A stretch of DNA of 64,000 bases, taken from contig CP059070.1 in assembly GCA_017798125.1 (NCBI GenBank), forward strand, positions 1,054,001 through 1,118,000, read 5' to 3'. Below the pieces are notes generated by a model that was not told where the DNA came from, did no database searches, and saw only the letters and a list, made by a program, of their open reading frames with translations. This stretch comes from Cryomorphaceae bacterium (GTDB taxonomy: Bacteria > Bacteroidota > Bacteroidia > Flavobacteriales > ECT2AJA-044). A program made the position numbers and the translations under genes. Below are positions 17,164 through 24,697 of the stretch, in pieces (positions within the stretch are counted from its first letter, which is position 1; every line of letters starts with the position of its first letter).

Positions 17164-17361
17164 ATGCTGAAATTCATAAAAGGACATATGGCTTCGATGG
17201 ACAGCATAGAGATCTTCCCACTGATCTCGCTTGCACTGTTCTTCCTGTTCTTCTTGGGCTGGACCATCTACGCACTTGGAGAGAAGAAGGAGCACGTGAA
17301 GCATATGAGCAGTTTACCCCTAGACCTAAACGAAGAACCCAAACCTACTAGCCATGAATAA
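17164..17361 (+). CDS. ccoQ: CcoQ-like small subunit of cbb3 oxidase
   Basis: The 65-residue single-pass membrane protein has a helix near residues 17-37 (IFPLISLALFFLFFLGW) and a charged tail. Position between ccoNO and ccoP, with an 8-base overlap with ccoP, supports the CcoQ call more than sequence does, since CcoQ proteins are poorly conserved. CcoQ stabilises the oxidase complex. Confidence 0.8.
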   Translation: MLKFIKGHMASMDSIEIFPLISLALFFLFFLGWTIYALGEKKEHVKHMSSLPLDLNEEPKPTSHE

Positions 17362-18199
17362 TTACGCGGAATTACTGAACGATCCAGTGACCATGATCTT
17401 GGTCTTTGCGGTGTTTGTATTGTTGGTCACCATCTTGGTGTTGCTCAATGCCATTTCGACCATCGTTCGTCTTCAGCACCCTGAAGTAGCTGAGCAGAAA
17501 CGAGAGTCTGCATGGGCGAAGTTGATGAAGCGGATGACGGATTCAACGCCGGTAGAAAAGGAACACACCGTTATGTTGAACCACAACTATGACGGAATCC
17601 GAGAGCTCGACAACAACTTGCCACCTTGGTGGGTCTGGGGCTTTTACGCATCCATTGTATTTGCGGTCATTTACCTTTTGAACTTCCACGTATTCAAGAC
17701 CTCTCCACTTCCTCAACAGGAATACGAAACAGAGTTGGCGGATGCAGCCGCTGCCATTGAAGAATGGAAGAAGACGGCTCCGAGCTTGATTGACGAGTCC
17801 AATGTGGTTTACTTGGCAGATGCTTCTGCGCTTTCTGCCGGAGCGGAAATCTACAACGTGAACTGTACCCCTTGCCACTTGGCGAGCGGAGGAGGTAGCG
17901 TTGGACCTAACTTGACCGATGACTACTATATTCACGGTGGAACCATTCAAGAAATCTTCAGTACTATTAAGTACGGGGTGATTGAGAAAGGAATGATTCC
18001 ATGGCAGACGCAACTCAGTGCAGATGAAATGCAGCAAGTGGCTTCGTATGTGATGAGCCTGCGTGGAACCAACGTAGAAGGAGGGAAGGACCCGGAAGGA
18101 GAACTCTTTGTACCTGCAGTGGAAGAAGAACCCGCTGCGGATTCTACAGCAACGCCAGAAGTTGAGGAAGTTCCAGCGGACGAAGTAGCTCTGCGCTAA
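17354..18199 (+). CDS. ccoP: cbb3-type oxidase subunit III (CcoP), mono-heme form
   Basis: CcoP passes electrons from soluble donors to the oxidase core. The 281-residue protein has two membrane helices (about residues 8-30 and 95-115) and a periplasmic cytochrome c domain with a single heme motif CTPCH at 171-175, and a likely Met ligand in EKGMIPW. Proteobacterial CcoP usually has two c-hemes; one is common in Bacteroidota. The C-terminus is an acidic Ala/Glu/Pro-rich tail. It overlaps ccoQ by 8 bases. Confidence 0.93.
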   Translation: MNNYAELLNDPVTMILVFAVFVLLVTILVLLNAISTIVRLQHPEVAEQKRESAWAKLMKRMTDSTPVEKEHTVMLNHNYDGIRELDNNLPPWWVWGFYASIVFAVIYLLNFHVFKTSPLPQQEYETELADAAAAIEEWKKTAPSLIDESNVVYLADASALSAGAEIYNVNCTPCHLASGGGSVGPNLTDDYYIHGGTIQEIFSTIKYGVIEKGMIPWQTQLSADEMQQVASYVMSLRGTNVEGGKDPEGELFVPAVEEEPAADSTATPEVEEVPADEVALR

Positions 18200-18204
18200 G
18201 CAAT

Positions 18205-18212
18205 AAAGGAGG
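18205..18212 (+). promoter_or_regulatory. Strong Shine-Dalgarno sequence before ccoG
   Basis: AAAGGAGG lies 5 bases before the ATG of ccoG. Bacteroidota genes rarely use strong Shine-Dalgarno sequences, and few other starts in this window have one. Confidence 0.7.
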
Positions 18213-18217
18213 ACATC

Positions 18218-19642
18218 ATGTCGGAAGAAATCTATGATACCGAAGAATTTCGCGACCACGTTGGCACCATAAACGAGGAAGGGAAACGGAACTGGATTTA
18301 TCCGAAGAAACCGAGCGGTTCTTTTTATACCGCTCGTACCTGGGTCAGCATTGGGTTGCTGGCCTTCCTTTTTGGAGCCCCTTGGATTCGTTTGAACGAC
18401 GAGCCCTTTATGCTCTTCAATGTCTTGGAGCGGAAGTTCATCATCTTCGGAATCGTCTTTTGGCCCCAGGACTTTCACCTCTTCTTTTTGGCCATGATCA
18501 CCGCCGTGGTGTTCGTTGTCCTGTTTACGGTGGTCTACGGACGGATATTTTGCGGGTGGATATGTCCGCAAACCATCTTCATGGAGATGGTATTCCGCAA
18601 GATTGAATACTGGATTGACGGGGACCGAGGACAGCAAAAGCGCCTCGCCAAAAAACCCTGGAACGACGGAGAAAAGCTTCGCAAGCGCGCCCTAAAGCAC
18701 ACCATATTTTGGGCCATCAGCTTCTTGATAGCAAACACCTTCCTGGCCTATTTGATTTCGACCGACGAACTCTTGCTCTTGGTAAAAGAAGGGCCGGTGG
18801 CCAACATGGGCACCTTCGCTGCCTTGGTGATCTTCACTACGGTATTCTACTTTGTCTTCAGCTGGTTCCGGGAGCAAGTCTGCATTGTGGTATGCCCCTA
18901 TGGTCGACTTCAAGGAGTTATGCTGGATCGCAATTCCATTGTTGTGGCTTATGATCACAAACGGGGAGAAGGAGAGCAGGGAAGAGCGAAGTGGCGTAAA
19001 ACGGAAAATCGGGCCGAGACCGGAAAAGGAGACTGTATCGACTGTGGGGCCTGTGTCGATGTCTGTCCAACGGGAATCGATATCCGTAATGGTACGCAGC
19101 TGGAGTGCATCAACTGCACCGCCTGTATTGATGCCTGCGACCACATCATGGAGCGAGTGGAACTGCCCACGGGTCTGATCCGATACGCCTCGGAAGAAAA
19201 CATTGTCACCGGAACTAAGCCCGTGATGAACGTACGACGGATTGCCTATTCTGTAGTTCTCGTTCTCATGGTGACCATCACCACGGCATTTTTGGTCTCT
19301 CGTTCCGATTTGGAAGCGACCTTCTTACGGGTGCCTGGGATGCTGTATCGGGCCGAAGATGATGGGCGCATCAGCAACCTGTATAACTTTAAGTTGATCA
19401 ATAAATCCCACGAGGAGATTCCTGTGGAAGTCCGAATGATTGAACCAGCGGACGGAGAGGTCATGCTCATTGGGAATCAAGATCGCGTATTGCCGGTCGG
19501 GGAGTTCATCGAAGGAACCATGTTCATCTACATTGATCGTGAAGACCTGGAAAGCCGAACGACCCACATCAAGATCGGGGTCTACAGCGGTGATGAACTG
19601 GTTGAGACTTTTAAAACGAATTTTAACGGACCCATTAAGTAA
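18218..19642 (+). CDS. ccoG: cbb3 oxidase accessory protein CcoG (FixG-like, 4Fe-4S)
   Basis: CcoG/FixG is a membrane-bound ferredoxin-like cupric reductase that helps copper delivery to cbb3 oxidase. The 474-residue protein has several membrane helices, a CGWICPQTIF motif (Cys112, Cys116), and two 4Fe-4S clusters with CIDCGACVDVCP starting at Cys273 and CINCTACIDACDH after it. The C-terminal periplasmic Ig-like domain (from about residue 380) fits the FixG_C domain. The gene has an unusually strong ribosome binding site. Confidence 0.94.
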   Translation: MSEEIYDTEEFRDHVGTINEEGKRNWIYPKKPSGSFYTARTWVSIGLLAFLFGAPWIRLNDEPFMLFNVLERKFIIFGIVFWPQDFHLFFLAMITAVVFVVLFTVVYGRIFCGWICPQTIFMEMVFRKIEYWIDGDRGQQKRLAKKPWNDGEKLRKRALKHTIFWAISFLIANTFLAYLISTDELLLLVKEGPVANMGTFAALVIFTTVFYFVFSWFREQVCIVVCPYGRLQGVMLDRNSIVVAYDHKRGEGEQGRAKWRKTENRAETGKGDCIDCGACVDVCPTGIDIRNGTQLECINCTACIDACDHIMERVELPTGLIRYASEENIVTGTKPVMNVRRIAYSVVLVLMVTITTAFLVSRSDLEATFLRVPGMLYRAEDDGRISNLYNFKLINKSHEEIPVEVRMIEPADGEVMLIGNQDRVLPVGEFIEGTMFIYIDREDLESRTTHIKIGVYSGDELVETFKTNFNGPIK

Positions 19643-19648
19643 GCAGCT

Positions 19649-20089
19649 ATGAAGTGGAATTGGGGATGGAATATTGTCGCGGCCTTGGTCCTGTTCATGA
19701 CCATGATTGTGGTGATGGTGGTCAAGAGCGTCAACACCAAGGTAGACCTTGTGGCTCAGGATTACTACGCCGATGAAATCGCGTACCAAGACCGAATCGA
19801 TAAAGAAGCAAACGCCAAGGCCTTGAGCGGCCATTTCACTTGGCAACGCACCGAGAAGGGAATTGCCTTGGTCTTCCCGGAGGATTTCAACGCTGGTGAT
19901 TTCGTCGGCAAAATTCAATTGTACCGCCCGTCGGACAAGAAGCTGGACCGCACGTTTGAGGTTGAAGGAATACAAGATCAACAGTACACCATTTCCAAGG
20001 AGAACCTGATTCCCGGAAAATGGGAGGTTCAAGTAGAGGGTGAATCCGAAGGTAAGGCCTATTACTTCGAGCAAATCGTCAACCTATGA
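19649..20089 (+). CDS. ccoH: CcoH/FixH-like cbb3 oxidase accessory protein
   Basis: The 146-residue protein has an N-terminal membrane anchor (residues about 8-26) and a periplasmic domain with LVAQDYYADEIAYQDRIDK, which resembles the FixH signature. FixH/CcoH acts late in cbb3 oxidase assembly. It lies 6 bases behind ccoG and overlaps the next gene by four bases (ATGA), so it is within the same operon. Confidence 0.88.
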   Translation: MKWNWGWNIVAALVLFMTMIVVMVVKSVNTKVDLVAQDYYADEIAYQDRIDKEANAKALSGHFTWQRTEKGIALVFPEDFNAGDFVGKIQLYRPSDKKLDRTFEVEGIQDQQYTISKENLIPGKWEVQVEGESEGKAYYFEQIVNL

Positions 20090-20820
20090 ACGAATTGGTC
20101 TACACCGGCTTCGCCTTAGGCATCATGGGCTCCGTCCATTGCCTCGGCATGTGCGGCCCCATCGCACTCTCGCTGCCTGTAGACCGCAGTCGTCCACTAT
20201 ACGCGGTACTCTCTAACTTATTCTATCAACTCGGCCGCGTCACGACCTACGCGGCCCTCGGCCTTCTTTTTGGCTGGCTGGGGCGCGGACTACAGCTCGC
20301 CGGCATACAGCAATACCTATCCATCGGCGTCGGTATTGCCATGATCGTTTTGGTCGTATTCCCTCGCGCGAGCAGCTTTTTTTCTAGGCCCTTAACGGGC
20401 CGATGGTTGACCTGGACCACACCACTCAAGTCCGCGTTGGCACGAACCATGCGCGCCGATCAACCTCAGAATCGGTATTTATTTGGCCTCTTAAACGGCC
20501 TTCTGCCTTGTGGCTTGGTCTACATTGCGCTCGTCGGCTCTGTTGGCGTGGGATCGGCATTGGGAGGAGCCACCTACATGGCCCTCTTTGGCCTAGGCAC
20601 CATTCCCATGATGTTCTTGGCCATGTTTGCGGGGAACGTTCTTCACGTGTCCTTGAGACAGCGATTGCAAAAGATGATCCCAGTAGTGGTGGTGATCATT
20701 GGAGCACTCTTCATCCTTCGAGGAATGGGCCTCGGAATCCCCTATGTAAGCCCGCCCGATACGGCCCTGGAATTGCGCACCGAACAGGGGCTTGTAGGAA
20801 GCGACGAGGGCTGTCATTAA
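20086..20820 (+). CDS. TauE/SafE-UreH-like membrane protein associated with cbb3 oxidase
   Basis: The 244-residue polytopic protein has about six helices and the conserved start GIMGSVHCLGMCGPIALSLP, typical of the UreH/CcoI-linked branch of the sulfite exporter TauE/SafE family. Members next to cco genes are thought to take part in copper supply. The His-Cys and Met-Cys pair in the motif could bind metal, which is inference. A hairpin element at 20387 lies in a cytosolic loop and is read as SRPLTGRW. The C-terminus is rich in acidic residues and ends EGCH. Confidence 0.82.
   Translation: MNELVYTGFALGIMGSVHCLGMCGPIALSLPVDRSRPLYAVLSNLFYQLGRVTTYAALGLLFGWLGRGLQLAGIQQYLSIGVGIAMIVLVVFPRASSFFSRPLTGRWLTWTTPLKSALARTMRADQPQNRYLFGLLNGLLPCGLVYIALVGSVGVGSALGGATYMALFGLGTIPMMFLAMFAGNVLHVSLRQRLQKMIPVVVVIIGALFILRGMGLGIPYVSPPDTALELRTEQGLVGSDEGCH
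20387..20404 (+). repeat. Dispersed hairpin element, copy 6 (inside TauE-like gene)
   Basis: GGCCCTTAACGGGCCGAT has the GC-stem arms, a 5-base loop TTAAC and the GAT flank. Confidence 0.75.
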
Positions 20821-20832
20821 ATTTCCACGAAA

Positions 20833-20844
20833 TGACAAGCCTCA
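20833..20844 (+). promoter_or_regulatory. Weak FNR-type operator upstream of the universal stress gene
   Basis: TGACAAGCCTCA matches TGAC-N4-RTCA with one mismatch. Its centre (20838.5) is again 29.5 bases from a -7-like TACCTTTA at 20868-20875, which is why I keep it. Confidence 0.45.
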
Positions 20845-20867
20845 TGTGGAAAGTTCACATTTGTGTT

Positions 20868-20875
20868 TACCTTTA
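20868..20875 (+). promoter_or_regulatory. -7-like element of the universal stress gene
   Basis: TACCTTTA has one mismatch to TAnnTTTG and lies 25 bases before the ATG, with no obvious -33 element. Confidence 0.45.
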
Positions 20876-20900
20876 ACCATGCACAAATAAGCAGCTTATC

Positions 20901-21713
20901 ATGTCTCTAAAGACCATTCTTTTTCCGACCGACTTTTCTGACTATTCGCGCACTGCGATGCACTTTGCTATGGATCTCGCCACGCGTGCGGGAGCCCAAG
21001 TTGTCTTGTTGAACTCTTATGAGTTGCCGTATTCAGATACGGTAATGACGACTTCATTGATCGACATCATGCGCAAGAACTCTGAGGAGCAATTGGAATT
21101 ACTTCAAAAGGAATTGAACGAGCAGTATCCGGATGTTGATGTGAATACGCGGAGTTCATTGAACAACACGATTCGCGCGATCAAGAACAATGCAAAGAAG
21201 TACAAGGCGGATTTGATTGTCATGGGAACCAAGGGAGCCAGTGGGCTTCAAGAGGTGCTCATCGGCTCCAACACCACGGCGGTGTTGAACAGCAGCGATG
21301 TGCCTGTTTTGGCGATTCCGGAGAAGTCCACGGTGAAAGCCATCGAAAAGATTGTGTACGCAGCGGATTTCCAAAAGGAAGGCGATAAGGACCGCTTGCG
21401 CACACTGTGTGACATTGCTCAATTAATTAAGGCAGAAGTCATGATCCTCCACTTTCAAAAAAGAGACGCCGTTGGTGGGGTTAACCGCGACATCATTGAA
21501 GATGTGCTGTGCGATATTCCACACAGCTACCACATTGAGCCCGAGCAGGATATTGAGCAGGGCATTCATGACTTTGTCGCCGCTAAGAATGCGGACATGG
21601 TGGTCATGATGAAGCGTAAGTACGGATTTATCGAGAGACTCTTCCACGAGAGCCAGACCAGTAAGTTCGCGTACCACACTACGGTACCATTCTTGGCCTT
21701 GCACGAGGCATAA
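20901..21713 (+). CDS. Tandem universal stress protein
   Basis: The 270-residue cytosolic protein contains two UspA folds. The N-terminal one (residues 1 to about 145) has the nucleotide-binding GTKGASG...GSNT pattern near 110-127. The C-terminal half has lost this pattern, so only one ATP site is likely. Universal stress proteins are often under FNR-type control and next to respiratory genes, and a weak FNR-type box precedes this gene. It is followed after 3 bases by a hairpin element and then a terminator. Confidence 0.9.
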   Translation: MSLKTILFPTDFSDYSRTAMHFAMDLATRAGAQVVLLNSYELPYSDTVMTTSLIDIMRKNSEEQLELLQKELNEQYPDVDVNTRSSLNNTIRAIKNNAKKYKADLIVMGTKGASGLQEVLIGSNTTAVLNSSDVPVLAIPEKSTVKAIEKIVYAADFQKEGDKDRLRTLCDIAQLIKAEVMILHFQKRDAVGGVNRDIIEDVLCDIPHSYHIEPEQDIEQGIHDFVAAKNADMVVMMKRKYGFIERLFHESQTSKFAYHTTVPFLALHEA

Positions 21714-21715
21714 GC

Positions 21716-21731
21716 ATCGGCCCGTAGGGCC
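21716..21731 (-). repeat. Dispersed hairpin element, copy 7 (intergenic)
   Basis: ATCGGCCCGTAGGGCC, the exact reverse complement of copy 1. It begins 3 bases after the stop codon of the universal stress gene. Confidence 0.9.
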
Positions 21732-21754
21732 TTAACAAGCTATTCACAAAACAT

Positions 21755-21791
21755 TGCCGGGACTACGCTGTTAGTCTCGGCAAAGTTTTTT
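21755..21791 (+). terminator. Rho-independent terminator abutting the TonB-dependent receptor start
   Basis: TGCCGGGACTA (21755-21765) pairs with TAGTCTCGGCA (21772-21782) in an 11-bp stem with one G-T pair, followed by AAGTTTTTT. It ends only about 5 bases before the receptor ATG at 21796, so it may also act as an attenuator. Confidence 0.8.
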
Positions 21792-21795
21792 CTGG

Positions 21796-24171
21796 ATGAA
21801 ATATACACTGAGCTTCATCTTCGCGCTGGTCGCCTTTGCGGTTGGCGCGCAAAACGCTGTGATTCGCGGACAGGTTGTCGATGCGAAGAACAACGAGCCC
21901 CTTCCCTTCGCCAATGTCATTGCCCAGGGGACCCAATTTGGGACCACAACGGATATTGATGGGAACTTTGAGCTACGGGTCGATGCCGGCTTGTACAACC
22001 TAGAAATCAGCTTTATCGGTTACCGGACCAAGATCGAGCCCGAAATTCAGGCCTCGCCTGCTTCACCAGCCCAGATCACGGTTAAACTCGATGAGGATGC
22101 AACGCAGCTCGCCGAGGTGGAAGTGGTCGCCAATCCTTTTGAAAAGGACGCCGAGAGCCCCGTGAGTGTCCAGAACCTCGGGGTGAACGAGATTCGTCGC
22201 AGTCCAGGGGGGAACCAAGATATTTCGAGAGTAATTCAGAACCTTCCGGGAGTCGCTTCGACGGTGAGTTTTCGAAACGATTTGATTGTCCGTGGTGGAG
22301 CGCCTAATGAAAACCGCTTCTACCTGGACGGTATTGAAATTCCATCCATCAATCACTTCTCCACGCAAGGTGGAGGGGGAGGTCCTGTGGGGATCATCAA
22401 CGTAAATTTCTTGGAAGGTGTAGATTTCTACACGGGTGCTTTTCCCGTGAACCGGGGATACGCGCTCAGCTCGGTCATGGACCTCCGCTTCAAGGATCCG
22501 CGTATGGACGGATGGGGCTTCAAAGGACAAATTGGTGCCAGTGATATTGGCCTTACAGCTGAAGGGCCACTGGGTGATCGCACGGGCATGATTTTATCGG
22601 TCCGCCGTTCTTATCTCCAGTTCCTCTTTAGTTTGCTGGAACTGCCCTTTTTGCCCACCTACAACGACTTCACCCTTAAGGTCAAGCACAAGATCAATGA
22701 CCGAAGTGAAATCACGGTACTCGGGATTGGAGCCATCGACAACTTCGACCTGAACTTGGACGCGAATGAGACCGAGTCTCAGCAGTACATTTTGAACAAC
22801 CTGCCGGTCAACGAGCAGTGGAACTACTCCACGGGAATCAAGTACACCTTGTACGGTGAAAACGGGTACCAGAATTTCGTTTTGAGCCGGTACCACTTGA
22901 ACAATACCGCGGTCAAGTATGAGGGCAATGACGAAAGCAGCGACGACAATCTTATTCTCGACTACGAATCGCAGGAAATCGAAAATAAATTCCGGTACGA
23001 GAATATCTCGCGCTACGGAAACCAGCGTATTGTCTACGGAGTAAACCTCGAGCATGCGCGCTACAAGAACAGTACCTTCAACCGGACGGTGGCCAATGGC
23101 GAGCCCATTACCGTCGATTTCAATTCGCAGCTCGATTTGTGGAAATACGGTCTATTCGGGAACTACAGTTTTGACCCACTCCCGCGTTTAACCGTATCCG
23201 CCGGGTTCCGAATTGACGGTTCTGATTACAATGATGAGACCAGCAATCCCTTCAGCCAGTTCTCTCCGCGTTTGAGTTTGAGTTATGGCATTACGGATAA
23301 GTTGAGTTTCAACTTCAATACGGGAATATTTTACCAATTGCCGCCCTACACGGTGCTTGGATATCGCGACAATGATGAGGTCCTCGTCAATCAGGAAAAC
23401 GGGATCGGTTACGTACAGAGTAACCACCTGGTCGCTGGAGTCAGCTACTTGCTTCCGTTCAACTCCAAGGTCAGCGTAGAAGGATTTTACAAGACCTACG
23501 ACAATTACCCACTCCTTACGCGCGACAGCATTTCTCTGGCCAACCTAGGGTCTGATTTCGGTATTATCGGTAACGAGCCCGCGATTCCAACATCGGACGG
23601 ACGTTCCTACGGAATCGAAATCCTATACCAGCAAAAGCTCTTCAAAGGGTTCTACGGAATCGTGAGCTACACCTTCGTCTTGAGTGAATTCACCAACGGT
23701 GGATCCGAGTTTGTGCCATCGAGCTGGGATAACCGGAATTTGGTTTCCCTTACGGGAGGAAAAAAGTGGGGCAACAATTGGGAAGCTGGATTCCGCTGGC
23801 GTTTCTTGGGCGGCGCACCGTACACGCCCTTCGACCTCGAAACCACTGCGCTCAAAGACGTGTGGGATGTAACCGGCCAAGGCGTTCCAGACTACGATCA
23901 AATCAACACCCTGCGCAATGGCAACTTCAATCAGTTAGATGTTCGGATTGATAAGAAGTGGTTCTTCGAAACTTGGAATCTGAATCTCTATTTCGACGTC
24001 GAGAATGTCCTCGGATTCACTTTAGAGCAGCAACCGTTTGTGGATGTGGTTCGCGATGGAAATGGCAACCCCGTGACGGATCCCAACGATCCATCTCGCT
24101 ACTTGCTCAAGGAATTGGAGAATACGACGGGAACAACCCTACCCACCATAGGGGTAATCATCGATTTCTAA
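21796..24171 (+). CDS. TonB-dependent outer-membrane receptor with carboxypeptidase-like domain
   Basis: The 791-residue protein has a signal peptide (residues 1-19), a CarboxypepD-regulatory-like domain (VIRGQVVDAKNNEPLPFANV to about residue 95), a plug domain (NQDISRVIQNLPGVAS and DLIVRGGAPNENRFYLDGIE, about 115-240) and a barrel ending in IGVIIDF. It lacks the SusC signature set and no SusD gene follows, so it may import a siderophore, metal complex or other small ligand; the substrate cannot be told. There is no visible promoter between the upstream terminator and its start codon. It converges on the next gene with no gap. Confidence 0.9.
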   Translation: MKYTLSFIFALVAFAVGAQNAVIRGQVVDAKNNEPLPFANVIAQGTQFGTTTDIDGNFELRVDAGLYNLEISFIGYRTKIEPEIQASPASPAQITVKLDEDATQLAEVEVVANPFEKDAESPVSVQNLGVNEIRRSPGGNQDISRVIQNLPGVASTVSFRNDLIVRGGAPNENRFYLDGIEIPSINHFSTQGGGGGPVGIINVNFLEGVDFYTGAFPVNRGYALSSVMDLRFKDPRMDGWGFKGQIGASDIGLTAEGPLGDRTGMILSVRRSYLQFLFSLLELPFLPTYNDFTLKVKHKINDRSEITVLGIGAIDNFDLNLDANETESQQYILNNLPVNEQWNYSTGIKYTLYGENGYQNFVLSRYHLNNTAVKYEGNDESSDDNLILDYESQEIENKFRYENISRYGNQRIVYGVNLEHARYKNSTFNRTVANGEPITVDFNSQLDLWKYGLFGNYSFDPLPRLTVSAGFRIDGSDYNDETSNPFSQFSPRLSLSYGITDKLSFNFNTGIFYQLPPYTVLGYRDNDEVLVNQENGIGYVQSNHLVAGVSYLLPFNSKVSVEGFYKTYDNYPLLTRDSISLANLGSDFGIIGNEPAIPTSDGRSYGIEILYQQKLFKGFYGIVSYTFVLSEFTNGGSEFVPSSWDNRNLVSLTGGKKWGNNWEAGFRWRFLGGAPYTPFDLETTALKDVWDVTGQGVPDYDQINTLRNGNFNQLDVRIDKKWFFETWNLNLYFDVENVLGFTLEQQPFVDVVRDGNGNPVTDPNDPSRYLLKELENTTGTTLPTIGVIIDF

Positions 24172-24666
24172 CTACAGAACAAAGGTTAGGCCTACTCGTC
24201 CGGTATAGATGTATCCGGAAAATTCGGCCTGAATGGCCAGTTTCGGATTGATGTAATATCTCGCGCCCACTTGCCCTGCGAACAAGGTCTCGGAATAGCT
24301 GCCGCCATCAACAAAGTACAAGACATAGGTGGTCAAGTTTGCTCCAGCGTAGACGTCCCAATTGGAGTTAATGCCCCACCAGTTGTTGAAGTGATAGTTA
24401 CCGTTAACTTGATAGCCCCACAAATTTCCGCCAATGGTTAGATCGCGAAAGATCTCGGCTTTATAATCGCGGTAATTCACATTGAATCCAATGGTAATGT
24501 CGGGGTGGACCGCGTAATCCACACTACCATAAAACACGGTAGCATCTACTTCATCAAAGCCCAAGCCTAGATTGATTTGAGCCTTTCCTTTGGACAAGGC
24601 GTTTTGGGCTTGGGTCAATGTAGGAAGAGCCAACAGGAACGTCAATACATACAAGAGCCTTTTCAT
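24172..24666 (-). CDS. Small outer-membrane beta-barrel protein
   Basis: The 164-residue product has a signal peptide (MKRLLYVLTFLLALPTLTQAQ) and alternating-residue strands (INLGLGFDEVDATVFYGSVDYAV and IQAEFSGYIYTGRVGLTFVL), as in eight-stranded OmpA/OmpW-like barrels. No specific family is recognised. It lies downstream of the phosphoesterase gene in the same orientation with a 31-base gap, and its stop codon abuts that of the converging receptor gene. Confidence 0.75.
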   Translation of the reverse strand: MKRLLYVLTFLLALPTLTQAQNALSKGKAQINLGLGFDEVDATVFYGSVDYAVHPDITIGFNVNYRDYKAEIFRDLTIGGNLWGYQVNGNYHFNNWWGINSNWDVYAGANLTTYVLYFVDGGSYSETLFAGQVGARYYINPKLAIQAEFSGYIYTGRVGLTFVL

Positions 24667-24697
24667 GAGCCGGAGGATTTGGTTCTCCTCAAAGTAC

